This document shows positions 18,811 to 27,655 of a stretch of DNA of 64,000 nucleotides, one piece after another (within the stretch, counting starts at the first letter, position 1; the number at the start of each line of letters is the position of its first letter). The notes beneath the pieces are model-generated. The model saw only the letters and a list, made by a program, of their open reading frames with translations. It had not been told where the DNA came from and did not search any database. Origin of the DNA: Bacteroidales bacterium (GTDB lineage Bacteria; Bacteroidota; Bacteroidia; Bacteroidales; JAADJA01); the NCBI GenBank assembly GCA_021740645.1, contig JAIOZL010000024.1, positions 1 through 64,000 on the forward strand, given 5' to 3'. The translations under genes were made by a program, and so were the position numbers.

Positions 18811-20742
18811 ATGGATAGAAATACCATCACTGGCTTAGTCCTGATTTTTGCAATACTGATAGGTTATAGTATATGGATGACGCCATCTTCGGAAGAAAGA
18901 GAAGCTGCAAAGCACAGGCAGGATTCAATTTTTGAAGTTCAACGCATTCAAGATTCTATTGCTTTTGCCAATCAAAAGGAAAAATTTGTAAGGGACTCCA
19001 TAATTAATGCCCAGGAAAAACAAATTGAAGAGGTTGAGGCCAAAGCATCACCGGAAATTATCAGTGAATCCGAAAAAGACAAACTGGGGGTTTTTGCTTC
19101 TTCCTCTGTTGGGACTGACAGCACATATTATCTTGAAAATGACCTTTTCCAAATTGGTATTTCGTCGAAAGGGGCTAAAGTGGTGTATGTTCGCCTTAAA
19201 AAATACCAGACTTATGATTCTCTTCCCCTGGTGCTTTTTGATGTGGATAAAACCAAATTTGGATTAACCTTTTTTGCCAATAACAGGATTATAAATACTG
19301 ATGACCTGTATTTTAAACCAGAAGTATTTAACTCCTTTGCGGTATCAGGAGATAACACAAAAAGTTTTGCTTTTCGTTTATATGCATTGGAATCAGACTC
19401 AGCTTCAACGAGTAACAGTTATATTGAGTATGTCTACACCCTGAAAGGGAATAATTACATGCTTGATTTTGATATCAATTTTATTGGCCTTAGTAAGTAC
19501 ATCGACAAAGGAACCAATTATATTGACCTTGCCTGGAGTACCGAATTAAAGCAATTGGAAAAAAGTCGTGACCGTTTTAACGGCCCCACCATTTATTATA
19601 AGTTTCAGGATGACGACGTAAATTACCTTTCCGAACAAAAAGACGACGAAGATGAGCTGGTAAACCGGGTAAAATGGGTTTCATTTACTCACAGGTTTTT
19701 TAGCTCAACGCTTATTGCAAAGGATTTCTTCCTTAATGCCAATATTAAAGCATTTGAACTCGAAAACCAGCATCCTCATTATTTGCGTTCAATGCAAACT
19801 GAAATAGGGATACCCTTTCAGGTTACCGATGATCAGAATATACCTTTGTCCTTTTATTTTGGGCCTAACCGGTATAAAACACTTCGGTCGTATGACCTTG
19901 ACCTGGAAAGACAAATTCCTTTGGGCTGGAGTTTTTTCCTGATGGCATGGATCAACCGTTATGCAGTAATTCCTGTTTTCAACTTCCTTGAGGGTTTTGG
20001 TTGGAATTATGGCATTATCATCCTGATTTTGACCATTCTTTTAAAAATAGTTTTATTCCCGATTGCCTATAAATCATATACCTCATCTGCAAAGATGCGG
20101 GCATTAAAACCGGAAATTGAGGGAATTGGCAAAAAGTTTCCGAAGAAAGAAGATGCTATGAAAAAGCAACAGGCTACCATGGCGTTATATAAACAGGCAG
20201 GGGTCAATCCCATGGCTGGTTGTATTCCGATGCTTTTGCAGTTTCCGATACTTATAGCCATGTTCCGCTTTTTCCCATCGGCTATTGAGCTGAGGCAACA
20301 AAGCTTTTTATGGGCTACCGACCTTTCAAGTTATGATTCCATCTGGGATTTAGGTTTTAACATCCCTTTTTATGGAGACCATGTAAGTTTATTTACCTTA
20401 TTGATGACCATCTCCACTCTGATCTATACGAAAATGAATCAGGATATGATGGGATCAACCCAGCAACAAATGCCAGGGATGAAAACCATGATGTACCTTA
20501 TGCCTATTATGTTCCTTGGTTTGTTCAATAATTATGCTGCCGGATTGAGTTATTATTATTTCCTTGCCAATGTATTTACATTCAGTCAAATGTTTGTGAT
20601 CAGAAAGACTATTGATGAATCGAAAATCAGGGCAAAAATTGAAATGAATAAAAAGAAACCTGCGAAGAAAAAGTCAAGCTGGCAAAAACGATTGGAAGAT
20701 GCAGCCAAACAAAGAGGATATAACGCTCCCAAGAAAAAATAA
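18811..20742 (+). CDS. yidC: Membrane protein insertase YidC
   Basis: 643 residues, as in other Bacteroidota YidC. There is an N-terminal anchor (GLVLIFAILIGYSIWM), a large periplasmic beta-sandwich domain (about 90-350), then the Oxa1 core from about residue 375 with five membrane segments. GFGWNYGIIILILTILLKIV and AGVNPMAGCIPMLLQFPILI are typical, and the C-tail is Lys-rich for ribosome contact. It inserts inner-membrane proteins alone or with SecYEG. A long hairpin lies between it and uvrB, so readthrough into uvrB may be modulated. Confidence 0.98.
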   Translation: MDRNTITGLVLIFAILIGYSIWMTPSSEEREAAKHRQDSIFEVQRIQDSIAFANQKEKFVRDSIINAQEKQIEEVEAKASPEIISESEKDKLGVFASSSVGTDSTYYLENDLFQIGISSKGAKVVYVRLKKYQTYDSLPLVLFDVDKTKFGLTFFANNRIINTDDLYFKPEVFNSFAVSGDNTKSFAFRLYALESDSASTSNSYIEYVYTLKGNNYMLDFDINFIGLSKYIDKGTNYIDLAWSTELKQLEKSRDRFNGPTIYYKFQDDDVNYLSEQKDDEDELVNRVKWVSFTHRFFSSTLIAKDFFLNANIKAFELENQHPHYLRSMQTEIGIPFQVTDDQNIPLSFYFGPNRYKTLRSYDLDLERQIPLGWSFFLMAWINRYAVIPVFNFLEGFGWNYGIIILILTILLKIVLFPIAYKSYTSSAKMRALKPEIEGIGKKFPKKEDAMKKQQATMALYKQAGVNPMAGCIPMLLQFPILIAMFRFFPSAIELRQQSFLWATDLSSYDSIWDLGFNIPFYGDHVSLFTLLMTISTLIYTKMNQDMMGSTQQQMPGMKTMMYLMPIMFLGLFNNYAAGLSYYYFLANVFTFSQMFVIRKTIDESKIRAKIEMNKKKPAKKKSSWQKRLEDAAKQRGYNAPKKK

Positions 20743-20756
20743 TTGATTTGTTCCGG

Positions 20757-20811
20757 GTTTTGGGTTCGGAGTTTAGGATTAACCCAAAACACTAAATTCT
20801 GAACTCAAAAC
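20757..20811 (+). repeat. 20-bp RNA hairpin between yidC and uvrB
   Basis: The left arm 20757-20776 and right arm 20792-20811 pair over all 20 positions in RNA (17 Watson-Crick, three G-U) with a 15-base loop. No T run follows, so it is not a classical terminator. It ends seven bases before the uvrB TTG start. The arms are built of GTTTTGGGTTC / GAACTCAAAAC words, like A/C-rich intergenic patches at 10060-10078 and 50269-50308. Confidence 0.75.
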
Positions 20812-20818
20812 TAAAAAG

Positions 20819-22837
20819 TTGAACTTTAAACTAACATCCGAGTTTCAGCCCACAGGCGACCAACCTGATGCCATCCGGCAATTAGTGGAAGGTTTAAATC
20901 GTGGTGATGATCACCAGGTTTTGCTTGGGGTTACCGGTTCGGGAAAAACTTTTACCATAGCCAATGTGGTGGAGCAGGTGCAACGCCCTACCCTTGTATT
21001 AAGCCATAACAAAACCCTTGCCGCCCAACTCTACGGAGAATTTAAGCAATTTTTTCCGGATAACAGGGTTGAATACTTCGTGTCTTATTATGATTATTAC
21101 CAACCTGAAGCTTACTTACCCACTTCCAATACTTATATCGAAAAGGACCTTTCAATTAATGATGAAATTGAAAAATTACGACTGTCTGCCACTTCTGCCC
21201 TGCTTTCTGGAAGAAGGGATGTGATTGTAGTTTCATCTGTCTCGTGCATTTATGGTATTGGAAATCCGGATGATTTTACCAATAACGTAATTCAGATAAA
21301 AACCGGGGAAGTAGTTCCAAGAAATAAATTTTTACAATCGCTTGTGAATAGCCTTTATTCAAGAAACCAGTTTGAATTTACCCATGGCAAATTCAGGGTT
21401 AAAGGCGATACAGTCGATATATTTCCAGCATATGCTGATGTGGCTTTTAAAGTCATTTTCTGGGGAGATGAAATTGAATCCATCGAAACTTTTGACCCAA
21501 TAAACGGACATATCCTGGAGAAATTTGATTCAGTCAATTTATATCCGGCAAATATTTTCGTTACTTCCCACGAAAAGATGAAAAGTGTAGTAAGCGACAT
21601 TCATAAGGACATGATCAGTCAGGTGCAATACTTTAAGGAAATAGAGAAGCATCTTGAAGCCAAACGTTTGGAGGACAGAGTGACCTACGACATCGAAATG
21701 ATGCGGGAATTGGGTTACTGTTCAGGGATTGAAAATTATTCAAGATACTTTGATGGCCGTGCCCCCGGAACCCGCGGATTTTGCCTGATAGACTACTTCC
21801 CTGATGATTATTTGTTAGTGATTGATGAAAGCCACGTGACCATTCCTCAGATAAGGGCTATGTATGGAGGGGATCGCTCCAGAAAGCAAAACCTGGTAGA
21901 ATATGGTTTCAGATTGCCGGCTGCCATGGACAATCGCCCATTAAAATTCCCGGAATTTGAATCGATTCAAAACCAGGTAATTTATGTAAGCGCCACACCC
22001 TCTGAATACGAATTGCAGCGTTCAGAAGGAGTTGTGGTGGAGCAGTTGATAAGGCCGACAGGTTTACTGGATCCTCTAATAGAAGTAAGGCCAAGCCTGA
22101 ATCAAATAGATGACCTTTTGGATGAAATTGACCAAAGAGTAAATAAAAACGAAAGAACATTAGTGACCACACTCACTAAAAGAATGGCTGAAGAACTGAC
22201 AAAATACCTTTCTAAACTCGATATAAAATGCCGTTATATTCACAGTGAGGTGGATACCCTTGACAGGGTGGAGATCATGCGCGGGTTAAGGATGGGAGAC
22301 TTTGATGTCCTGGTGGGTGTTAACTTATTGCGTGAAGGGCTCGACCTGCCTGAAGTTTCATTAGTGGCCATCCTCGATGCTGATAAAGAAGGATTTTTAC
22401 GTTCTGAAAAATCATTAACCCAAACTGCCGGCCGGGCCGCACGAAATTTACACGCCAGGGTAATTTTTTACGCCGATAAGATGACCGACTCCATGCAAAA
22501 AACCATAACTGAAACGGAAAGAAGAAGAGTGAAACAACTCGCTTATAATGAAAAGCATGGAATCACTCCTAAACAAATTGTAAAATCGATGACCGCTATC
22601 CTCGGACAAACTGCTGTAGCAGATGCTAAAGGTGAACCCAAAGCTTATATTGAAAATGAAGGGATAGATGTGGCCGCCGATCCTATTGTTCAATATATGA
22701 GCCAGGAGCAATTGGAAAAAGCTATTGGCAAACTCGAAAGACAAATGAAGGCAGCCGTCAAGGAATTAGATTTTATTGAAGCTGCCAGGTTCAGGGATGA
22801 AATTGCAGGATTAAAGAAAAGGATGAACAATATTTAA
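20819..22837 (+). CDS. uvrB: UvrABC excinuclease subunit B (TTG start)
   Basis: 672 residues. UvrB helicase-like domains: Walker A GVTGSGKT (residues 38-45), the beta-hairpin region YYDYYQPEAYLP, DESH box VIDESHVTIPQ, VSATPSEYE, motif VI TQTAGRAARN, and a C-terminal UVR domain ending ARFRDEIAGLKKRM that contacts UvrC. It verifies DNA damage after UvrA loading. The start must be TTG: an in-frame stop (20780-20782) lies upstream without any ATG between, and the conserved N-terminus (NFKLTSEFQPTGDQPDAI) begins right after the TTG. A strong RNA hairpin lies just upstream. Confidence 0.98.
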   Translation: MNFKLTSEFQPTGDQPDAIRQLVEGLNRGDDHQVLLGVTGSGKTFTIANVVEQVQRPTLVLSHNKTLAAQLYGEFKQFFPDNRVEYFVSYYDYYQPEAYLPTSNTYIEKDLSINDEIEKLRLSATSALLSGRRDVIVVSSVSCIYGIGNPDDFTNNVIQIKTGEVVPRNKFLQSLVNSLYSRNQFEFTHGKFRVKGDTVDIFPAYADVAFKVIFWGDEIESIETFDPINGHILEKFDSVNLYPANIFVTSHEKMKSVVSDIHKDMISQVQYFKEIEKHLEAKRLEDRVTYDIEMMRELGYCSGIENYSRYFDGRAPGTRGFCLIDYFPDDYLLVIDESHVTIPQIRAMYGGDRSRKQNLVEYGFRLPAAMDNRPLKFPEFESIQNQVIYVSATPSEYELQRSEGVVVEQLIRPTGLLDPLIEVRPSLNQIDDLLDEIDQRVNKNERTLVTTLTKRMAEELTKYLSKLDIKCRYIHSEVDTLDRVEIMRGLRMGDFDVLVGVNLLREGLDLPEVSLVAILDADKEGFLRSEKSLTQTAGRAARNLHARVIFYADKMTDSMQKTITETERRRVKQLAYNEKHGITPKQIVKSMTAILGQTAVADAKGEPKAYIENEGIDVAADPIVQYMSQEQLEKAIGKLERQMKAAVKELDFIEAARFRDEIAGLKKRMNNI

Positions 22838-22891
22838 TTTGATGGGTTATTTTGGCATATCAATAAAAATAAATATTAAAATCAAAAACAA

Positions 22892-23389
22892 ATGGCAAAC
22901 GTCAAATTACAAGGGAACCCGACCCAAACCATCGGACAACTCCCAAAAACAGGAGAACAGGCAAAAGACTTTAGCCTCGTAAATTCAAAATTAGCAAGGG
23001 TATCATTAAAGGAATTTACCGGAAGCAAAATTATTCTAAATATTTTCCCCAGCCTCGATACCGGTGTATGCGCCGCATCAGTCAGGCAGTTTAATAAGCT
23101 GGCTTCAGAAATTGAGAACACCAAAGTGTTATGCATCTCCAGAGATTTGCCTCTTGCCCATAACAGGTTCTGTGCAGCAGAAGGCCTGGAAAACGTGATT
23201 ACCCTTTCCGATTTTGAAAGTGGTCAGTTTGGCAAGGACTATGGCCTCTTGATCATGGACGGGCCCTTTAAAGGATTACTCTCCAGGGTTGTAATTATTT
23301 TGGATGAAAATGGAAAAATTAAATACACTCAGCAGGTTCCTGAAATCTCACATGAACCAGATTATGATGATGTAATGAAAAATCTATAG
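22892..23389 (+). CDS. tpx: Thiol peroxidase
   Basis: 165 residues, peroxiredoxin of the Tpx group. The peroxidatic Cys60 is in PSLDTGVCAASVR and the resolving Cys94 in HNRFCAAEGLEN, at the spacing seen in E. coli Tpx. It reduces H2O2 and organic peroxides using thioredoxin. It lies 54 bases after uvrB and is followed by a terminator, so it may be the last gene of a short repair/oxidative stress unit or have its own promoter. Confidence 0.96.
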   Translation: MANVKLQGNPTQTIGQLPKTGEQAKDFSLVNSKLARVSLKEFTGSKIILNIFPSLDTGVCAASVRQFNKLASEIENTKVLCISRDLPLAHNRFCAAEGLENVITLSDFESGQFGKDYGLLIMDGPFKGLLSRVVIILDENGKIKYTQQVPEISHEPDYDDVMKNL

Positions 23390-23411
23390 AAATGTTTATT
23401 TTAATTTCAAA

Positions 23412-23446
23412 GCCCGGACATCAAATTAAGATTCCGGGTTTTTTTA
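23412..23446 (+). terminator. Rho-independent terminator after tpx
   Basis: Stem GCCCGGA / TCCGGGT with a 14-base loop and a run of seven to eight T. Confidence 0.85.
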
Positions 23447-23503
23447 TTCTTTTCCGTCAATTTGTTCGGATATTTACCTGCCAACATATGGATTAAATTT
23501 TCC

Positions 23504-23511
23504 TATTTTTG
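23504..23511 (+). promoter_or_regulatory. -7 promoter box of the PQQ-propeller gene
   Basis: TATTTTTG (TAnnTTTG), 21 bases before the ATG. Confidence 0.5.
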
Positions 23512-23531
23512 TTTTCATAAAATTCATTTTT

Positions 23532-25286
23532 ATGAAACCAAATTTAATCCTCTTTTTGTTTCTTATCTTCCTCCAGGAATCATTCAGTCAATTGCCAATG
23601 CAATGGAACGTGGGTGTTGGAGGGAATTCACCCCGCAACTGTTTATCCACAGCCTATGGCCCCCAGCAAGCAAATATTTTATGGGAAGGTTCATTGTATG
23701 CCCTGCGTGGATACCAAACCTTTATTGATGGGAGCATAATCGCAGCGAGCCGGAGATTTAACTACAACGATCTATTGCATGGAGCAGTAATCGTCACCCA
23801 TGATCTGCATACGGGTGATACCTTATGGACTGCGGAATTGCCGGTACAAAATCCAGCCAACGAAAGTTTCAGCCAGGTAAAAGGCCTTAAAAACGGCCAT
23901 GTATATGCTACCCGTGCGGATGGTATTCAGAAGCCCTCGCCACTTTACGCTCTGGATATGTATACCGGCGAAGTAGTTTGGCAAAGCCCGGCTATGATGA
24001 CAACCTCCTATAGTGAAGACCTTTCTTTTGCAGAAAACGGCGATATAATTATTGGAAACTATTTTGACATCACACGAGTGAATAAAAATAATGGTGAGGT
24101 TATGTGGAGCGCGGATAAAACAACACCAAGCAGTGATGGTGCCCATGTGGCTGTTTATAACAACCGGATATATGCCTGGGAAGCTTCACCCTATGGACCT
24201 AAAATAAGCGTTTTTAAACTGGATGATGGGTCTTATCTTTATAGTACTGAAGCAGTGTCGGCAGGATTGGTTCAACAAACCGGTCTGATGGTAGGCCCTG
24301 ATGGAACCATTTACGCGCCCCGGACACAAAACAACCCTACCACCGATTATTTTGTATCCTACACCGATACTGGCAGTGAGTTCATTGAAAACTGGCGGCT
24401 GCCTTATGGTTATGCCATCTGGTCATCTTCTGCTGTGGGGCCGGATGGAAGTGTTTATTCCTACTCAACAGATGGGGAAGTGATGCGACTTGATCCTGCC
24501 AACGGAGACATATTAAATACTAGCGAACAGATAATAAGTGCTTACCCGGCAGGTCCAAAAATGGCCATTGGTGCTGATGGTATTTTGTACGTAACCAATG
24601 GAGAGTGGGGTGAAGAAAAGTTATATTCATTCAATCCTGATTTAAGCACAAGGTGGATGGAAGACTTTACGTATACCTCTATCGAAGGGCCTTCCCTGGC
24701 ATACGATGGCACCCTGGTAGTTTGTGCGGGTGGAACAGAAATGAAAGTTTATGCAGGTAATCCTGTTCCACAATTATTTGCCGAATTTAAGGCGGATACG
24801 ACAACTGGCTCCCAGCCCTGTTTGGTAAATTTTACGGATTTGTCTCAGGGCTTTTATACAAATATAAACACCTGGGAATGGGACTTTGAAAATGATGGCA
24901 TAATTGATTCATATGAACAAAATCCAACTTTCGCGTTCGATCAAACGGGCTATTTTTCTGTTAAATTAGTAATTTCTGATGGAATCATTTCTGATACCTT
25001 AATAAAAGAGGACTATATTTTTGTTGGTTTAGGAACTGGTATATTAGAACGTGAGCTTGACATTCATTTATATCCAAATCCTTTTGTGGGAAAAATATAT
25101 ATTTCATGTAATATGCAGATCGATGAGGTGTGTATCTACGATATTTCAGGTAAAGAGCATATATCTCAAAAGTTTACATCCCGAAATATTTTCCTGGATA
25201 ATTTAGGGCAATTAAAAAGTGGGAGTTACCTTTTGGAAGTTAAGTCAGCAGGTAGGGTTCATAATCATAAGCTAATGAAGAAATAA
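23532..25286 (+). CDS. Secreted PQQ-like beta-propeller protein with PKD domain and T9SS sorting domain
   Basis: 584 residues. A signal peptide (MKPNLILFLFLIFLQESFSQ) is followed by a PQQ-type propeller to about residue 410, with blades such as LYALDMYTGEVVWQSPA and MRLDPANGDILNT. A PKD domain follows (about 415-500; NTWEWDFENDG and QTGYFSVKLVISDG). The C-terminal 80 residues are a type A T9SS domain (IHLYPNPFVGKIYI, YDISGK, SGSYLLEVKS). It should be exported through T9SS to the surface. PQQ-like propellers of this kind usually lack the cofactor and are binding scaffolds; no enzyme activity is indicated. The cupin gene begins three bases after its stop. Confidence 0.9.
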   Translation: MKPNLILFLFLIFLQESFSQLPMQWNVGVGGNSPRNCLSTAYGPQQANILWEGSLYALRGYQTFIDGSIIAASRRFNYNDLLHGAVIVTHDLHTGDTLWTAELPVQNPANESFSQVKGLKNGHVYATRADGIQKPSPLYALDMYTGEVVWQSPAMMTTSYSEDLSFAENGDIIIGNYFDITRVNKNNGEVMWSADKTTPSSDGAHVAVYNNRIYAWEASPYGPKISVFKLDDGSYLYSTEAVSAGLVQQTGLMVGPDGTIYAPRTQNNPTTDYFVSYTDTGSEFIENWRLPYGYAIWSSSAVGPDGSVYSYSTDGEVMRLDPANGDILNTSEQIISAYPAGPKMAIGADGILYVTNGEWGEEKLYSFNPDLSTRWMEDFTYTSIEGPSLAYDGTLVVCAGGTEMKVYAGNPVPQLFAEFKADTTTGSQPCLVNFTDLSQGFYTNINTWEWDFENDGIIDSYEQNPTFAFDQTGYFSVKLVISDGIISDTLIKEDYIFVGLGTGILERELDIHLYPNPFVGKIYISCNMQIDEVCIYDISGKEHISQKFTSRNIFLDNLGQLKSGSYLLEVKSAGRVHNHKLMKK

Positions 25287-25289
25287 CAT

Positions 25290-25655
25290 ATGGCACATAA
25301 AATTGAAAAACCAACCATAATACAATCTGCCGGGAATAAGCCTAAAGAGATTAAAGAGTTTTTTGGACGGGTAAACACAGGTCATAAAAATTTAAGCATT
25401 GCAAAAATGATCAGTCCGGCGGGCTGGACAGAGCCAGCCCAGCAACCTGAATTTGATGAATACACGCTTGTACTAAAAGGAATGCTAAAGGTGGAAACCA
25501 GAAATAAGACCTTTGAGATTTATGCGGGCGAAGCCATTGAGCTAAAAAAAGGAGAATGGGTCAGATACAGCACTCCCAATAAAGGAGGAGCTGAATATGT
25601 GGCCATTTGCCTGCCTGCCTTTTCGCCAGGTACGGTAAACCGTGATTCCGAATAA
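25290..25655 (+). CDS. Cupin-domain protein
   Basis: 121 residues, one RmlC-like cupin barrel: FDEYTLVLKGMLKVETRN is motif 1-like (the His pair is replaced by Glu/Tyr, so canonical metal binding is doubtful) and YAGEAIELKKGEWVRY is the turn region. No signal peptide, so cytoplasmic. Its start follows the T9SS protein's stop by three bases, implying co-translation, though the roles look unrelated. Function unknown. Confidence 0.8.
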   Translation: MAHKIEKPTIIQSAGNKPKEIKEFFGRVNTGHKNLSIAKMISPAGWTEPAQQPEFDEYTLVLKGMLKVETRNKTFEIYAGEAIELKKGEWVRYSTPNKGGAEYVAICLPAFSPGTVNRDSE

Positions 25656-25672
25656 TAAACTTTATGATTTCT

Positions 25673-26110
25673 TTATTTAGGATCGGTGATCTCGACCACT
25701 TTTATATCGAAGGTCAATTCTTTTCCTGCTAAGGCATGATTCGCATCAACCAAAATGGCATCTTCTTTCACTTCAATGATTTTTACGATCAATTGCTGCC
25801 CATCAGGAGTTTGGGACATTAATTCCATCCCGATTTTTGGGTCAATCTCCTTCGGTAATAATTTTTTTTCCACCTGGGCAATCATATCTTCCCTTACTTC
25901 GCCGTAAGCATCTTTGGGTTGAATAGTTACCGATTTTTCTTCATTTAATGTCATACCCATCACCCCGTTTTCAAATCCCGGGATCATCATTCCGGCACCC
26001 ATGGTAAAAGCCAATGGGTCTCTTCCTTCAGAACTATCAAAAACACTTCCATCTTTCAATTTACCGGTATAATGCACTTTTACAGTACTGCCCTCTTTAA
26101 CTTTATGCAT
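25673..26110 (-). CDS. FKBP-type peptidyl-prolyl isomerase, SlyD-like
   Basis: 145 residues. It begins with the FKBP core VKVHYTGKLKDGSVFDSSEGRDPL (split here: VKVHYTGKLKDG, FDSSEGRDPL), then IPGFENGVMGM, and an insert-in-flap domain between about 70 and 120 typical of SlyD chaperones, closing with VDANHALAGKELTFDI. The His-rich metal-binding tail of enterobacterial SlyD is absent. It catalyses proline isomerisation and probably acts as a cytoplasmic holdase. Convergent with the cupin gene, 17 bases apart. Confidence 0.95.
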   Translation of the reverse strand: MHKVKEGSTVKVHYTGKLKDGSVFDSSEGRDPLAFTMGAGMMIPGFENGVMGMTLNEEKSVTIQPKDAYGEVREDMIAQVEKKLLPKEIDPKIGMELMSQTPDGQQLIVKIIEVKEDAILVDANHALAGKELTFDIKVVEITDPK

Positions 26111-26524
26111 AATTTATTTTTTTTGAATCTCGAATATAGTTCTTCGATGTATTCAGTAAGTATTTAATTCGGGGCTAAAAATAATCAATATATTGAAATT
26201 AACACATTGCTGCAGGGGTTATAGACGATTAACAATATTTGCCTTTAGGTAATGGAATAGTTATTTTAAAAATGATAGTTCGCCAGTTTAAAAATAATAT
26301 ACGTAGGTCTGTGGGTGAAAAGCTTTATATGTAAAATCGGATTAATTTATAGGTTTACCGGTTCGCCATACTGCAAAGGAATGCTAATATGACGATCATA
26401 TTGGCAATTCATTTACCAACAATGTCATAAATGTCAAGGGGGCACCTTACTATCAAATTAGCACTTTCTCAAAATTTTGCTTATCTTTACTTTTCTGGAT
26501 TTTATTTATATAACTAATTCCTTT
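26111..26524. other. Intergenic region between the FKBP and AraC-type genes
   Basis: About 410 bases without a credible ORF. It must carry the promoter of the FKBP gene on the minus strand and that of the AraC-type gene on the plus strand. A TATCTTTA sequence at about 26482 is a near match to the -7 box, 40 bases before the proposed regulator start. No strong hairpin or repeat was seen. Confidence 0.5.
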
Positions 26525-27085
26525 TTGAAAATTTACATTCAAAATATGGTATGTATCCGCTGCCAGATGGTAGTGAAAGCTGAGCTTGAGAAACTTGGCC
26601 TGCATTACATTAATGTAAAAATCGGAGAAGCCAATATAAAGGAAAATTGTACCCCAGAACAAATAGAGCAATTAGATATCGCCTTAAGAAAATCAGGATT
26701 GCAACTGATGGATAATAAAAAAAGTATTCTGGTTGAGAGAATTAAAAGTGTGATTATTGAACTGGTGCATTATTCAGAAGAACAAATAAAAATAAATCTT
26801 TCTGATTACCTAAGCGAACAACTCAATTACGATTATACTTACCTCGCCAATCTTTTCTCAGAAGTTAAAGGGATTACCATTGAAAAATTTTACCTTGCCC
26901 ATAAAATTGAAAAAGTTAAAGAACTAATTGTATACGACAATCTAAATCTTACCGAAATATCCTACAGGATGCACTATAGCAGTGTTGCCCATCTGTCAAA
27001 TCAATTTAAAAAGATAACCGGACTAACACCCACACACTTTAAAAAGCTAAAAAACAAAAGACGCAGTACACTTGAGGACATATAA
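26525..27085 (+). CDS. AraC-family regulator with HMA-like MxCxxC N-terminus (probable TTG start)
   Basis: About 186 residues. The N-terminal ~70 residues look like a heavy-metal-associated (HMA) ferredoxin fold: MKIYIQNMVCIRCQMVV carries an MxCxxC-type motif. The C-terminal ~100 residues form an AraC double helix-turn-helix (YLANLFSEVKGITIEKFYLA; LTEISYRMHYSSVAHLSNQF; KKITGLTPTHFKK). The TTG at 26525 restores the usual opening of this Bacteroidota family; the first ATG upstream is at 26477 and the next downstream at 26546. It probably senses a metal, thiol or redox signal. It lies just before a cupin gene whose promoter carries the composite element shared with three other stress promoters, so it is the nearest candidate for that regulator (inference). 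Confidence 0.85.
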   Translation: MKIYIQNMVCIRCQMVVKAELEKLGLHYINVKIGEANIKENCTPEQIEQLDIALRKSGLQLMDNKKSILVERIKSVIIELVHYSEEQIKINLSDYLSEQLNYDYTYLANLFSEVKGITIEKFYLAHKIEKVKELIVYDNLNLTEISYRMHYSSVAHLSNQFKKITGLTPTHFKKLKNKRRSTLEDI

Positions 27086-27180
27086 CTGATATAGCTTAAA
27101 TGAAGTGGCCCCGAAGCTAATTTTGCATGTAAATACCTTCCAGCGTAAAACTGCATGATAAATCGCCCCAAATTCCAAAA

Positions 27181-27247
27181 TGTGTGAATCATGTAAATTA
27201 AACCATATATTGTGTAACATTCCTCTTCATTTCAGGCGGTACCTTTA
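27181..27247 (+). promoter_or_regulatory. Composite stress promoter element, copy A
   Basis: Box 1 TGTGTGAA 27181-27188, box 2 TCATGTAA 27189-27196, 13 bases, box 3 TTGTGTAA 27210-27217, 22 bases, -7 box TACCTTTA 27240-27247. The cupin ATG is 26 bases further on. The three other copies have identical spacing. Confidence 0.85.
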
Positions 27248-27272
27248 GCTAATTAATTAAAAAAGTAAAATC

Positions 27273-27623
27273 ATGCGAACAACTGAAGTTGAAAAATCAA
27301 AAGCACATATCATGATTGAGATCATCGAGTATGTCCCCAATTCGGTGGTAACAAGAACTATCATCCGAAAAACGACGGGCAATGTGAGTGTGGTTGCTAT
27401 CGATACAGGAGAAAATCTGGCCGAGAAAATTTCACCTTTCGACACTTTTGTTCAAATTATTGATGGCGATGCAGAGATCGTAATTGATGGGAAACCGCAT
27501 ATGCTTAAAACAGGGGAAGCGATCATCATACCTGCGCATACATCCCATTCGGTTAAAGCAAACGAACGTTTTAAAATGGTTTCAACTGTGATAAAAAGCG
27601 GGTATGAAGAAAATATAATTTAG
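27273..27623 (+). CDS. Cupin-domain protein under the composite promoter
   Basis: 116 residues, a single cupin barrel: FDTFVQIIDGDAEIVIDG is motif 1 and GEAIIIPAHTSHSVKANERF is motif 2, with a His pair (HTSH). It resembles small cytoplasmic cupins often annotated as stress-associated in Bacteroidota. The ligand is unknown. It is the first gene after copy A of the shared element; a small Lys/Ala-rich ORF and a large GT4 gene follow on the same strand and may be cotranscribed. Confidence 0.88.
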   Translation: MRTTEVEKSKAHIMIEIIEYVPNSVVTRTIIRKTTGNVSVVAIDTGENLAEKISPFDTFVQIIDGDAEIVIDGKPHMLKTGEAIIIPAHTSHSVKANERFKMVSTVIKSGYEENII

Positions 27624-27655
27624 TAGAGTAAATTAACAAATAAAAAATAAATACC

